Origin: Symbiodinium natans
Lineage: Eukaryota > Sar > Dinophyceae > Suessiales > Symbiodiniaceae
Assembly (NCBI GenBank): GCA_905221605.1
Contig: CAJNDS010000184.1
Span: forward strand, 7,501 to 71,500
Direction: 5' to 3'
Length of the DNA stretch: 64,000 nt
Shown: one piece after another, positions 32,610 through 42,204 of the stretch
How the letters are laid out: every line of letters begins with the position of its first letter
How positions within the stretch are numbered: the stretch's first letter is position 1
Notes under the pieces: generated by a model
What the model saw: the letters and a program-made list of their open reading frames with translations, nothing else
Databases searched by the model: none
What the model was told of the DNA's origin: nothing
Program-made: the position numbers and the translations under genes

Positions 32610-32712
32610 AACTTTCTAGAACCGAGTGACTTGACCAGATTGTACGAACATGTGTGGGCTTTTTCTTAGTGCTGGACACTAGGACTAAGAGCTGGCTAAC
32701 AAGAGTGTAAAG

Positions 32713-32815
32713 GCTGAAGCTTTGTACAAAACGTTGCTGAAGTCCGCCGGCTTAGAAGAGGAGCAAACTTTGGACTTCCTGAGTCTTGGACGTGTGACTG
32801 GTTGTGACGTACAGG
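32713..32815 (+). CDS. Candidate exon with clear splice borders, not recognised
   Basis: GTAAAG|GCTGAAGC at the left and GTACAG|GTACACC at the right give AG|G acceptor and GT donor borders. The intervening frame reads AEALYKTLLKSAGLEEEQTL and then DFLSLGRVTGCDVQ. It probably belongs to the same plus-strand gene as 32241-32609. Confidence 0.4.
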
Positions 32816-33468
32816 TACACCTGATACGGGGAGGCATGCTTGCCGTGGCCACAACCATTCTCCATTTTTGAGATCGCCCAACAACGGAATCTGCCTGGCA
32901 CCATCGGCTTCGCAGCTGGCACCTCAATTGGATTTGTGAAGCTGTTGCAAGTCTGAGTGCCCGCATGTGGCAAACACATGACGCACAGCACGGCTGACTA
33001 TGTGCTCAAATGTTCTCAGTTCTGCACGAGCATTGACTTGGCAACTCCCCCTCGCAGCTTCAAGAAACCCATTCAATGTTTTCATATGTTTTCGCCCTTG
33101 TCGCAAATGCAGAGTTGTGCAACCTTTGCTGGCCGTGCTGAGGCCAGCCTGGAGGTAGAGTCACGCTTCCAACCTAGGTTTTGGTTCAAACGGCGGAATT
33201 CCTACAGTGCGTACAGAAACCGTAAGTGCAAGCATGCGGTATCCATTTCTTATCCACAAAAGTCGCTTGCTACTGGTGCAGGCAGGCTCTGCTCAGCATG
33301 TGTTCACGCAGATACTGTCTGGCAGCGCGACCCGAGAAGCACATCGCGCTGTCCTGGACAGCAGACATCAGATTAGGTGCTGCACGCGCAAAACGGTGAA
33401 GGGTTATGTTGTGAGCAGCTGCCAGCATGATTGTTGCGTGTGCGTGCGCATGTGTCTGCACGTGTGTC

Positions 33469-33471
<3 letters not shown>

Positions 33472-33504
<33 letters not shown>

Positions 33505-33510
33505 TGTGTC
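33472..33510. repeat. GT microsatellite
   Basis: About 18 GT units followed by GGTGTGTGTCTCTGTGTGGG. Confidence 0.92.
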
Positions 33511-33954
33511 TCTGTGTGGGGGGTTTTGAAGCAGGGGAAGCCATCTCCCGGAGTCCCAAGTTCCGCAGCCTACCCCTTTTGAGGGTTGCACCCGGGGCAA
33601 GGAACGTGTGAGGGAGCTGCTTAACGGACGTTCAAGGTTCTCTCATTTCTATTTCATTATTCTTACGCGTGTTGTTTGTCAGTGCCTTAGCTTTGTTTCT
33701 TGGGTTGAGCCTATTGAGTCTGAGAAGCCCTACAACATCTTGACTTTTGAGGTCTCCACGTGGTGAAGTGTGATTATCTTGCACATGGCCTTCTGTGCCT
33801 GGTGGGTTTGGTGCTGATGTTGTGTACACGTTTTCAATGCGCGAACCGCTCCCAATAAGCGCTTGCGGAAGACGGAAGTCCTGTGTCGCCGTGGCAACTC
33901 TCACCTTTGGACTGTCCCAGACGAGGCTACGTCACTGGAGGCCCTTCACCCGTG

Positions 33955-34112
33955 CGTGTATGTATGTATGTATGTACGTAAGTAGGTAGGTCGGCATGTA
34001 TGTATGTCTGTATGTGCGTGCGTGCGCGCGTGCCTGTGTGTGTGTGTGTGTGTGTGTCTGCGTGTGTGTGTGTGTGTGTGTGTGTGTCTCTGTGTGTGTG
34101 TGTGTGTCTCTG

Positions 34113-34175
<63 letters not shown>

Positions 34176-34190
34176 GTGTGCGTGTGTTGT
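33955..34190. repeat. Compound simple repeat (TGTA)n (TG)n (TCTG)n
   Basis: TATG/TGTA tetramers from 33955, GT runs at 34036-34125 broken by TCTC and TGCG, then about 15 copies of TCTG to 34176, then GTGTGTGCGTGTG. Open frames of poly-Val/Cys or poly-Thr/His are artefacts. Confidence 0.95.
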
Positions 34191-34194
34191 TGAC

Positions 34195-34440
34195 AAGTAC
34201 CACGCCTGCCAGTGTTTTCAGCATTTCGCAGTCTTTATTTTGGGGATGTGCTTTTGCGATTTCGTTGTCGGGCTTTGTGTTTTATGAGTGTTCAGGGTGG
34301 AACGGGGTAGCTGCAATGTGGTCTTATGTTGAAAAGTGCCACGCCCGCCAGTGTTTTCGGCATTTCGCATGTTTTGTTTGGGGGCTGGAGTGTTCAGGGT
34401 GCAACGGGCTTGCAGTGGTTCAAGCTTATGGCTTTGGGGT
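34195..34440. repeat. Two-copy tandem duplication of about 110-140 bp
   Basis: AAGTACCACGCCTGCCAGTG at 34195 and AAGTGCCACGCCCGCCAGTG at 34334 each lead into TTTTCRGCATTTCGCA, then later GAGTGTTCAGGGTGGAACGG near 34278 and GAGTGTTCAGGGTGCAACGG near 34389. The shorter second interval shows an internal deletion of about 28 bp. Confidence 0.8.
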
Positions 34441-34512
34441 TGCGAGGAGACGTTAAGCACGGAAAGCACGGTTTTGGTCCGAAAGTCACCAAGAAGTGCC
34501 GAAACTAGCGTT

Positions 34513-36093
34513 TTACCCAGGGCCGCTAACGCCCTCGCGAGCCAAAACTACCTGTAAGCCTGCATTAATCCACGTAACAACCAATGCTAAAGGAGCAGTC
34601 AGTTCCATGACCACTTCGAGTGGTGCCCAAGCCCAAAAGAGAGGCAAAACATCATGTACAGCCTTCAAGTTCTCAATTTCTTTATTCCATCTCACCCATC
34701 CTAAGTAGCGACAGTAAACTTCAGCAGTGTTTATTGCAGCTGCTCTTATGATTCTTTAGGCTCCGGTGGCATTGCTTGCATTGGATGAGTTTCTTGGAGC
34801 GGGACAAGTACGGTCACCACTTCTGCGCAGTTCGCAAAGGCAAAAGGCTTTCTGCAGTTACAAAGATGGAGCTCATGAAGCGAAGATGTAACATGGCGCA
34901 ACTGTGGCCGCGAAACATGGTGAGCAGCCTGCTTGGGGCGGTCAGGCTGTAGCCTCACAATTTGAGCGCGCTTCTGGCTGTGACTGTGCGACCTGACAAC
35001 TCAATCAGCTGTACCTCCGCCGAGTGGACGCAGCCTCAACTTGGAACTTGTGGAAACTTTGGTTGTCTTCCTTTGGCTGCAACTTTCATTCTCGACTGCA
35101 GTCCACTGTGAAAACTTCTTTGCCAACCATTGGACCATGTCGACCCTGAAACTGTAAACTGTAAATCTTGGATTGCCAACCCTGATTTGCACAGGAAGGC
35201 ATGAATCGAGATCATCATTCGTATTCCAAGTGGCGCGGTCAGCGGTTTGCTCTCGCTCGGATCCAGCAAGGAGTTGTTGCCTTGGAAGCATTTACAGGTC
35301 CAAAATCACTTCTTCATGGGCAGCCAGCTTGAGGACATAACGATTCTGCAGCGTCCGTGAAAGAGGTGTTTTCAGGCTCTTGCTCATGCAAGGAAGAACA
35401 GGAAGAACACTCTTTCAGGCCACACTGCGCATCGGACATCACATGTCCGCACGTCGCAGGTCGTACTCAGACTTTCTCAGACTACTTGCTTGAAGCACCA
35501 TACCTTCCACCATGTAATATCCTGCATCTCCCTGCAGAGGGCTCGCAAGTCTTTGTGAATGAGGAATCGCAGTCCAGCGTGGAGAGGGTTTGGTCTTTAC
35601 ATAGGGTTTATTGAGTTTATTGCCACGAAGACAAACACCAAACTGCAGCTGCATCATCGTTCTTGCTATAACCTTCACCTTTTGACCCCGTGGGCTCTGC
35701 CGGGTTCCACAGCTGTCCAAGCAGCCCGCATGATTCATGAGCACTCGTGCAAATGTCAACATTGTGCACTGCATGTGAGATAATTTTCCATGTTTCCCCA
35801 TCGCCGTTTGTTGACTCAGCTACCGGATTCTGGATGATCCAGTCCATACTCCACCATATGTCTTGGAAGTGAAGTTTTGCAGTTGAGACTTTCAGTTTCG
35901 TGAAGCTGCCCTGTACTTGACAGATCTGCCAGCCTACGATCCAGAACAGATCAGAATTAATTCGCGCGGCATAGAAACACTTAGCCTTCTTGTCCACCTG
36001 CCTGAAGCAGAGACCGGAGACCACGATTCTGACGGTATTTTGGCTTTCTGCAATCAAGACACGTGCAATTTCGTCTTGACATGTCTCATGCAA
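34513..36093 (-). CDS. Candidate multi-exon gene, product not recognised
   Basis: Minus-strand segments that look like coding. 35830-36093: DEIARVLIAESQNTVRIVVS, AARINSDLFWIVGWQICQVQ, KLHFQDIWWSMDWIIQNPV. 35040-35210: LPVQIRVGNPRFTVYSFRVD, MVQWLAKKFSQWTAVENES. 34746-34880: CRKPFAFANCAEVVTVLVPL ending EPKES and a stop. 34513-34695: a hydrophobic stretch FWAWAPLEVVMELTAPLALV. Exon joining is inference. A plus-strand frame (35917-36375) competes with the first segment. No family recognised. Confidence 0.33.
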
Positions 36094-36569
36094 CTTATCA
36101 AAACTCTGTCAGGAGCCCCTCGTGCTTGCACATCCAGTTCCCGCAGCGGGATTTATCACTGTCACGTCACTGCACGATTCTACAACCTCGCCTGGAAATC
36201 AAACGGGTTTGTGTTTCGACGTACAACCAAGGGAAGTGGAGAATATGAAGTGAACATTAGCAGCGAGCGCAGCATCGGCTTTTCGCACGATGAAAACTGC
36301 CCGACCCATCAAGTATTCAAGTTGCAATGGCGAGCCTGCATTTGTTTGCCGGAGATAGTCGGTAACGGATGGTAGCGGCGCAGTTTCGGGAGCTCTGACA
36401 GGATGTCTTAAATATGCTGATCGAGAGAATGCATTTATCCGTCCATCACATGAAAATCAGTAGTCGAAGCTACTAGACCAGTCATCGATTGCTTAGTCCA
36501 GGTCGCCAAGCGGGAATTGTCTGGGCACAGTGCAGGCTAGGATTTTCTAGTGAAACATTGCACGGATTT

Positions 36570-37699
36570 TGCACGATTATGTTTGCCAAAGACTTCGCGG
36601 AAATGTTTCTGAAGGCTGCACTTCTCTCCGATGCTGCAAGCCCACTCACAGTTCATGAAACACAACAACTTACCGTCCCGGAATGCATTCGTCACCTACT
36701 CATGAACTCAAAACACATTTGCTGCCCGACAGCTTCATCATCCACTGACTTTCAGCATCACCGTTTGTCATAAAACCCGATGTCATGTTGCATCTAATTT
36801 GCCAGGCAAGTGGCCACAACTTCATGTTCATGACAAGCAGCTATCGCTGCAATCACTTTTTACCCTCCTTGCTCTTGAGTGTAGCCCTAGCAAGTTTGAG
36901 CCTGCGCAAGCAAATTCTCTCAGGCCTCTGATATGTCTGTGTCCCGGCACGTTGTTGGGGACAGCTACTTCGGGCAAAGACCACGAAGTTTTGGCCAGAA
37001 CACTAGAGGAAAACGCTGAAAGCATGACAATTCTAACATCAGCATCCTACCAAGCCTGGTCAGAACAGCTCATGCCCTCATGCCGCCGAGATGCTCAACG
37101 AAAGGCTCAGCCGGGAACCTCCCATGAGCAAAACGGAGCCAACCAAGCAACTGACAAGAGTATCGCTGAGCGACATGGCTGGCATGGTATATGGCCCCAT
37201 GCGCACTCTACACAGAAGCTCAGTTGTCATTTCCAGGCCTGAGAAGCCGAGGTTGGTGAGGCGGCCAGTATCTGTGACAGTGACACGCCAATGTTTCAAG
37301 TTCACTTTTATCATGCTCCCTTGCGGCTTTCTTCTATTTGGGATTGACGGGCACGTTTGCTTCTGTCAGGCACTGGCCGAAGTTATCTACGCGAAGTGCG
37401 ATCGAAAGAGGCAGCGGGCGCCGGATGCTGAATATCACATGATTTGTAGCCAACGGGCCCCATCGAATGCGTCACAAACTACATGGTACGCATATCAAGC
37501 TGCTATGGCCAGCTGGGCTAAGCATGACACATTGCTAAAAGGGCCCACCGAAGTGCAGGCGGAAGGCACCCGCCTTCAGGCGTTGGGCCCATTGCAGCTT
37601 TCTGCAAGGATCCATCCTGCATCATGCGACATGCACGAAGCCAGCAAGGCTCATGAAGGCTACGTCATCGTGTGGGCGAGCAAGAGTGGATTGGATTGA
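36570..37699 (+). CDS. Candidate plus-strand exons, product not recognised
   Basis: The frame at 37091-37699 is open for 202 codons and begins MLNERLSREPPMSKTEPTKQ, then SLSDMAGMVYGPMRTLHRSS and ISRPEKPRLVRRPVSVTVTR, followed by a hydrophobic FTFIMLPCGFLLFGIDG. An upstream segment near 36578-36720 reads FAKDFAEMFLKAALLSDAAS and QLTVPECIRHLLMNSKHIC. No domain recognised; the minus strand is partly open over 37078-37314. Confidence 0.35.
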
Positions 37700-38144
37700 T
37701 GGCTATGGGCCGTTATGCTTCATATGCGTGTCAGAAACAATAAATCTCCATGCTGGTGATGCCTTTTAGCTCTCCTCACATGCCCAAGCCGTGGGGGCAT
37801 GCAAATAATGATCGCGCCACCTCGTCACACGTGTCGATAGGCTTTCGCGGTGTCCTGAGGTCACTTTCTGGGCACCGCGCTGCCTTTCCATGAGCATCTG
37901 TGGTGCAGTTTGTTCCCCTCCTCGCACATGCCTCTGGAGAAGCTAAGGGGCAGGTGTCCTTTCAAGGCCAATGCTGGACATGGTACGTAGAGTGTAGAAC
38001 GACTGAGGCCTCTGGAACATGTGCTAGGTCAAAGTCATGCACAAAGCGACTCTCTGGGTGCTCCTCCTTGGTAGCACCGGGCGGTCTCCGAGCCTTGTAA
38101 GCAGGTCTGTGTTGTTCGATGTTTTTGGGTGCCACACGGTGCCA
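37700..38144. other. Spacer downstream of the PPR gene
   Basis: No supported gene. AATAAA occurs at 37739 (plus strand). Nothing else of note. Confidence 0.4.
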
Positions 38145-39704
38145 TCACTTGGACTCAATTTTTTCGCGCGGAGAGAGGTCTGCAACGCTCAGTGACTCAC
38201 GCACCGCTACTGAAGGCAAGCTAGCAGCCGCCGGCATATCAACAGGAATGTCCCACGTGTTTCCAACCCGAACACTGTGCTGCACCACTGCCAAAAGGAC
38301 TTCATCAAGGTACACATGTTGCTTCACCGTCTTCACACAAGCAATTTCGAACGGAAGGCATCTCTTGAGATCCGATGTTGAGATAGCGCCCAGTCGACAT
38401 GGCTTGAGACGCGCGACAGGAGTCCAGCTGTGGCAGGCTTTCTCGCATGTGGCAGCGGCAAGGGTCAGAAGAATTTTGGGGGGCTGTGCAAATTGCTGCA
38501 ACAAAGCGAGCATCAGCTTCCAGTGACCACCTCGCTGAAGCATATTCCCGAGGATGCCATACGTCAAAGCATCTCGTGGATGCAGGTGGTCTCTTTGGTC
38601 TCTTCCGCACCCCAGCTGCATCACCAACTCCCACTGCCGACCTGCAGAACACGCAGCAAGCAAAGAGTTGTTTGCAACCAGGTTCGCTTTGAGACCCATT
38701 GCACGAAGTTGGTGAAAGTACAGTCTGATAGCTTGCCGCCAAAAGCTGGCAGTTTCCACAGCTGAAAGAAGTGAGGTGAATGTGATGATGTCACCCTGAC
38801 AACTGCTTTCACGCAAGTCGTTGAAAACAGCAAGTGCGAATGGCCAACGCCGTGCGTTTGAGCATGATGTCATTATGGTATTGAAGGTGGTGGTGTTGGG
38901 CTTGACGCTGTCTGTTGCCATTCTCGCATACAGTTCGAGGACTCTTTGCCAACGTTGGCCAGCGGCATAAGCGCTTGCGGTGGCGTTGAATGTCACAATG
39001 TCAACAGGCTTGGAAGTCAACCCTCTGTGCCGACCAGCTTGCGAGAACAGAAAACAAGCCACATCCCAGCGCCCTGCATTCCGACAGGCTGCAATAGCTG
39101 AGTTCAATGACACCAAGTCGCTAGAGACAACAAGATCCTGATAGAGCAAGCTAATGGAACTTGCCCATCGTGCACTTAAAGAGCATGCGGAAAGCAAGGA
39201 ATTCAGAGTGATGACCGTGGGCTGTAAGCGTCGCTCGTGTGCTCTATTCCAGATGCTGAAAGCTTCGCACCATCGTGACCCCATGGATTTAATAACGCTG
39301 TTGTACAAAACGATTGTCGCATCATCCGGAGAGTGCGTCTCTACTTCCAGCAGGAGCGACAATGCTTCTCTCCAGTGACGTGCCGAAGCCATTGATGCCA
39401 ACACTTGGCTCCAAATCACTGGATTCAGCTGGAGTCTGGCAGTCCACATCTCTTCCACTAGAAGTAAGGATGCCGTCCACCGAGCCCCCCGGCTGCAAGC
39501 AAGCAGTTCTGCCCCATAACTTCTCACGTCTAAGACATGCGTTGTCGAAGCGGCGCGGATGCGCGTGGCCAGCGCAATGGCCTGTTGCCACTGCGAGTTT
39601 TGGGACCAGCGGGAAACCCAGTAGGTGTACTTCTTTGGGGTCAGCCACTGCAAACTCACAGTTGCAAGGTCTGCAGCTGCTCCCCGGCTGAGGCTGCATC
39701 GCAT
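38145..39704 (-). CDS. Pentatricopeptide repeat (PPR) protein, intronless
   Basis: A 519-codon uninterrupted frame with about ten degenerate 35-residue repeats between residues ~60 and ~410. Typical repeat cores are VITLNSLLSACSLSARWASS, VDIVTFNATASAYAAGQRWQ, TTTFNTIMTSCSNARRWPFA and IITFTSLLSAVETASFWRQA. The pattern TFNxxxxxCxxxxxWxxALxLF, with a tryptophan after the basic residue, is common in dinoflagellate PPR proteins. PPR proteins bind single-stranded RNA, one base per repeat, and act mainly in organelle RNA processing. The C-terminal ~110 residues carry no repeat. The start is the first ATG after an in-frame TGA two codons upstream; residues 1-40 are basic and serine-rich and could be a targeting peptide. 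The absence of introns, beside intron-rich neighbours, suggests a retroposed copy. Target RNA unknown. Confidence 0.92.
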   Translation of the reverse strand: MRCSLSRGAAADLATVSLQWLTPKKYTYWVSRWSQNSQWQQAIALATRIRAASTTHVLDVRSYGAELLACSRGARWTASLLLVEEMWTARLQLNPVIWSQVLASMASARHWREALSLLLEVETHSPDDATIVLYNSVIKSMGSRWCEAFSIWNRAHERRLQPTVITLNSLLSACSLSARWASSISLLYQDLVVSSDLVSLNSAIAACRNAGRWDVACFLFSQAGRHRGLTSKPVDIVTFNATASAYAAGQRWQRVLELYARMATDSVKPNTTTFNTIMTSCSNARRWPFALAVFNDLRESSCQGDIITFTSLLSAVETASFWRQAIRLYFHQLRAMGLKANLVANNSLLAACSAGRQWELVMQLGCGRDQRDHLHPRDALTYGILGNMLQRGGHWKLMLALLQQFAQPPKILLTLAAATCEKACHSWTPVARLKPCRLGAISTSDLKRCLPFEIACVKTVKQHVYLDEVLLAVVQHSVRVGNTWDIPVDMPAAASLPSVAVRESLSVADLSPREKIESK

Positions 39705-39792
39705 TCTGCATCATACCCTTCCACTCATTCATGAAGCATTGGAAACGAGAAAATGTCATGCTGATGCACACACCTGAAGCAGGAGTGGGCAA

Positions 39793-39809
39793 CTTGAGCC
39801 GATGGCGGC
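39793..39809 (-). promoter_or_regulatory. Possible relict dinoflagellate spliced leader
   Basis: On the minus strand GCCGCCATCGGCTCAAG ends in GGCTCAAG, the last eight bases of the dinoflagellate spliced leader, with GCCAT just before it. Allowing a two-base deletion it fits GCCATTTTGGCTCAAG at 13 of 16 positions. It lies 89 bases upstream of the PPR start on the same strand, where a leader retained by a retroposed mRNA would be. The match is imperfect and may be chance. Confidence 0.3.
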
Positions 39810-39909
39810 AAATGTGAACCGTTTGCAGCAGTGGGAACTTTCGCATCGCGGTGCCCGAAGGCTTTTGTCGGTGCAAGCTGCTGCCAGCTTTTAAGCCTTC
39901 TTTGTTCAC

Positions 39910-40800
39910 GTTGCGGTCTCAACTGGGTAAGACGGCAAAACCTTGTACATTTCATTGGCCTCAGATTTCAGAGACGCCAAGGAGCAGCCGAGCAATACCA
40001 TGATCATTCCTTAGACCAGCCGGCATCCCTATGAAGTCCCTGAGTGGCGAGCACCCAAGAAAGATGTTACGACTCGTCGGGTGGAATCTAGGAGTTACAC
40101 AGCATAGGATCCTGCTACTAGTGTTCGGGCCATCAGTTCTGCTGTCATCCTGTGTTTGGCGCACTGCAGTGCTGACACGGCTCCGATCAGCTTGGACATG
40201 TTCGGCACTTTGCCGAGCAAGATAAAGTTCCTTACACATGCCCGGCTCAACAGGCAGCCCAAAGATGGACATCGCTTCGAGTACAAAGTCAATCTCAAAA
40301 CAAGAAGAGCTCCAATACAACGACTTCAAGCAACAAAAGATTTGAACATGTATTTGCATATGCACATGTACAGACATGTATATGTAATGTATGCGGATTT
40401 GTACATGCTTGAAGCGCAGTGGTCAAAAATCAGCATCCGCCGAGGTGTCGGGCCGTGTCCCACCTCCAATCCCAACACCTGAAAATTAAATGGGCGACAA
40501 GGGCCTGAACGAGCGGGCGGAGGGGGCCGGGCCGGCGATGGGGGAGGGCGGGGCCGCCCACTTTGGCCCCCTCCACTCGCAAACACAAGGCTCGATTCAC
40601 ACAAGGTTTTGAAGGATGTCGTCTGCCGAGTCTACTGATGGCACGATGTTCATTGAAGCAAGCCTTGATCTGCAGTTGTAAGCCTGCTTGACGAAAAATC
40701 CGCTCTCATTGTGTAAACACCCAGCCTCTTGCTCTCATTCTATTTCCTTTTGTTGAACCTGATTTGGCTTTTTGATCTTGGGTAGATTTTTGACCCCCCT
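39910..40800. other. Unassigned spacer
   Basis: Contains ACATGT/ATGTA-rich DNA at 40345-40410 and a GGGCGGAGGGGGCCGGGCCGG-type G/C-rich block at 40500-40560. No gene supported. Confidence 0.4.
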
Positions 40801-40806
40801 CAGTCC

Positions 40807-41083
40807 CTACATGTTCAGTGTTTGTGTGCATACATGCGCAAAACAAGTCTCGCCAGGCAGCAGGATACACATAGGGACCGAATTGCTGTCGATGATTGCA
40901 GTGGCCAACGCAGCCTTCGAGTCCGGGACTTCGTAGGACACCACGACTGAGAATAGCCCCAACATGGATGCCAAGGCATTGAACAAAGGCCAGACCAGAG
41001 TTGCAGGACTGAGCACGCAAATGTAGCTTCCGTCTGACAGAAGCAGTCGAAGCAGTATGAAACCTTCACGGTGTCATGATGGG
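40807..41083 (-). CDS. Candidate terminal exon, hydrophobic protein
   Basis: Minus frame open from a TGA just above 41083 to a stop at 40807. It reads FILLRLLLSDGSYICVLSPA, TLVWPLFNALASMLGLFSVV, VSYEVPDSKAALATAIIDSN and SVPMCILLPGETCFAHVC. Residues about 20-42 form a possible membrane segment. The composition is convincingly protein-like and two other frames over the same DNA are worse. No family recognised. Confidence 0.45.
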
Positions 41084-41922
41084 GCAGACAACAAGCCATG
41101 AAAGGCCGAAAAACAGGTTGTGACTGAACAACGCGCACTTATCGCTAGTTATAGTGCTTTCCCTTGTTTGGCCGAGGCTGTTTCGAGAGGTTGCATAGGG
41201 TTATCTGGGCCAAACTTTTATGTTAAGAAAACGACAGAAATTCACAAAGAAGAAAGCCACCACCAACAACCAGAAGCCAATTTGCAGACTTTCACATTCA
41301 GTTCGGGCACAAACATCCTAAACACAGGGCTTTTTGAGAGCACAGACGTCCTCATCCATGAGAGTCCTAGCTGTCACGGAGGATATGGTGCAAGAACGCC
41401 GGCCACAAGTAGGCCATAGTAGGCCTGAGCACCTTCATGGGCAGTCTCGTGGAAGCCGGTCTTTTGAATCCGGTGGATCAGCCCCCAAATTATGACATTC
41501 CTGCTTCGCCCCCTGTTGTGCTCGTCTCTCAGGGCTGCCTCTTTTCCCTGAGATGCTGCAGGAATTCAAGTTTCTTTGCGGGAATCTGGATCCCAGCTGG
41601 TACAATCCAAAAGAGCTGAACAGCCCCGTATTTTATGCCGTGGCCCGACTCTCCCAACCGATAGTTCTCAGTCGGGGAACGGGCAACACCACATTCCAAT
41701 TTTCTCACGCCAACTTGTAAGTACAAGCCAATTTGGCGAAGCCACCCGCCAAAAGCAGGAAGCTATAAAACACTGTGACGAAAGTGGACAGAACAAGTTG
41801 AACACGAGTTGTTCTAGCGTCACCCACATAGATGCATGAACCTGGGTTCTGGGGAACAGAGACGGCCCGAAAGATCTCAAAGATCTGTATCAGAGGCAGA
41901 AGAAGGGGCGAACCGCCTAGGC

Positions 41923-41977
41923 CCTAGGGCCTAGGGCCTAGGGCCTAGGGCCTAGGGCCTAGGGCCTAGGGCCTAGG
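41923..41977. repeat. CCTAGGG heptamer array
   Basis: Seven perfect contiguous copies of CCTAGGG (41923-41971) plus a near-complete eighth. It differs from the telomere heptamer TTTAGGG only in the first two bases, and CCTAGG within each unit is a palindrome. No subtelomeric context is seen. Confidence 0.95.
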
Positions 41978-42143
41978 ATCCCGAAGCCTCGAGACATGGC
42001 GCCACCGGAAGGGAAGCCGAAAACAACCGTGTCGAGGCCTCTTGAGAGCCGTCAAAAACCCAGGAGAGGCTGGGTTCCGAGTCAAAAGTTTGAAACCGAG
42101 AATCACCGAGGCAGGTTTGAGCCTTGTAGACTTAGAAGGCAAG

Positions 42144-42163
42144 GCTAGGCACACACACACACA
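42144..42163. repeat. CA microsatellite
   Basis: About nine CA units in or after the last visible transporter exon. Confidence 0.75.
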
Positions 42164-42204
42164 CAGGAAACACAAACTGAAGCATTGCCTAGTCCTGAAG
42201 CAGT

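Noticed and set aside
33946..34456. Long frames reading poly-Thr/His or poly-Val/Cys/Leu
   Set aside because: Direct translation of TG and TCTG microsatellites.
38430..39691. Plus-strand ORFs antisense to the PPR gene
   Set aside because: Mirror frames of a GC-balanced coding region with no motif.
39322..39909. 195-codon minus frame overlapping the PPR gene
   Set aside because: Shadow frame: the PPR frame over the same bases has clear repeats, this one has none.
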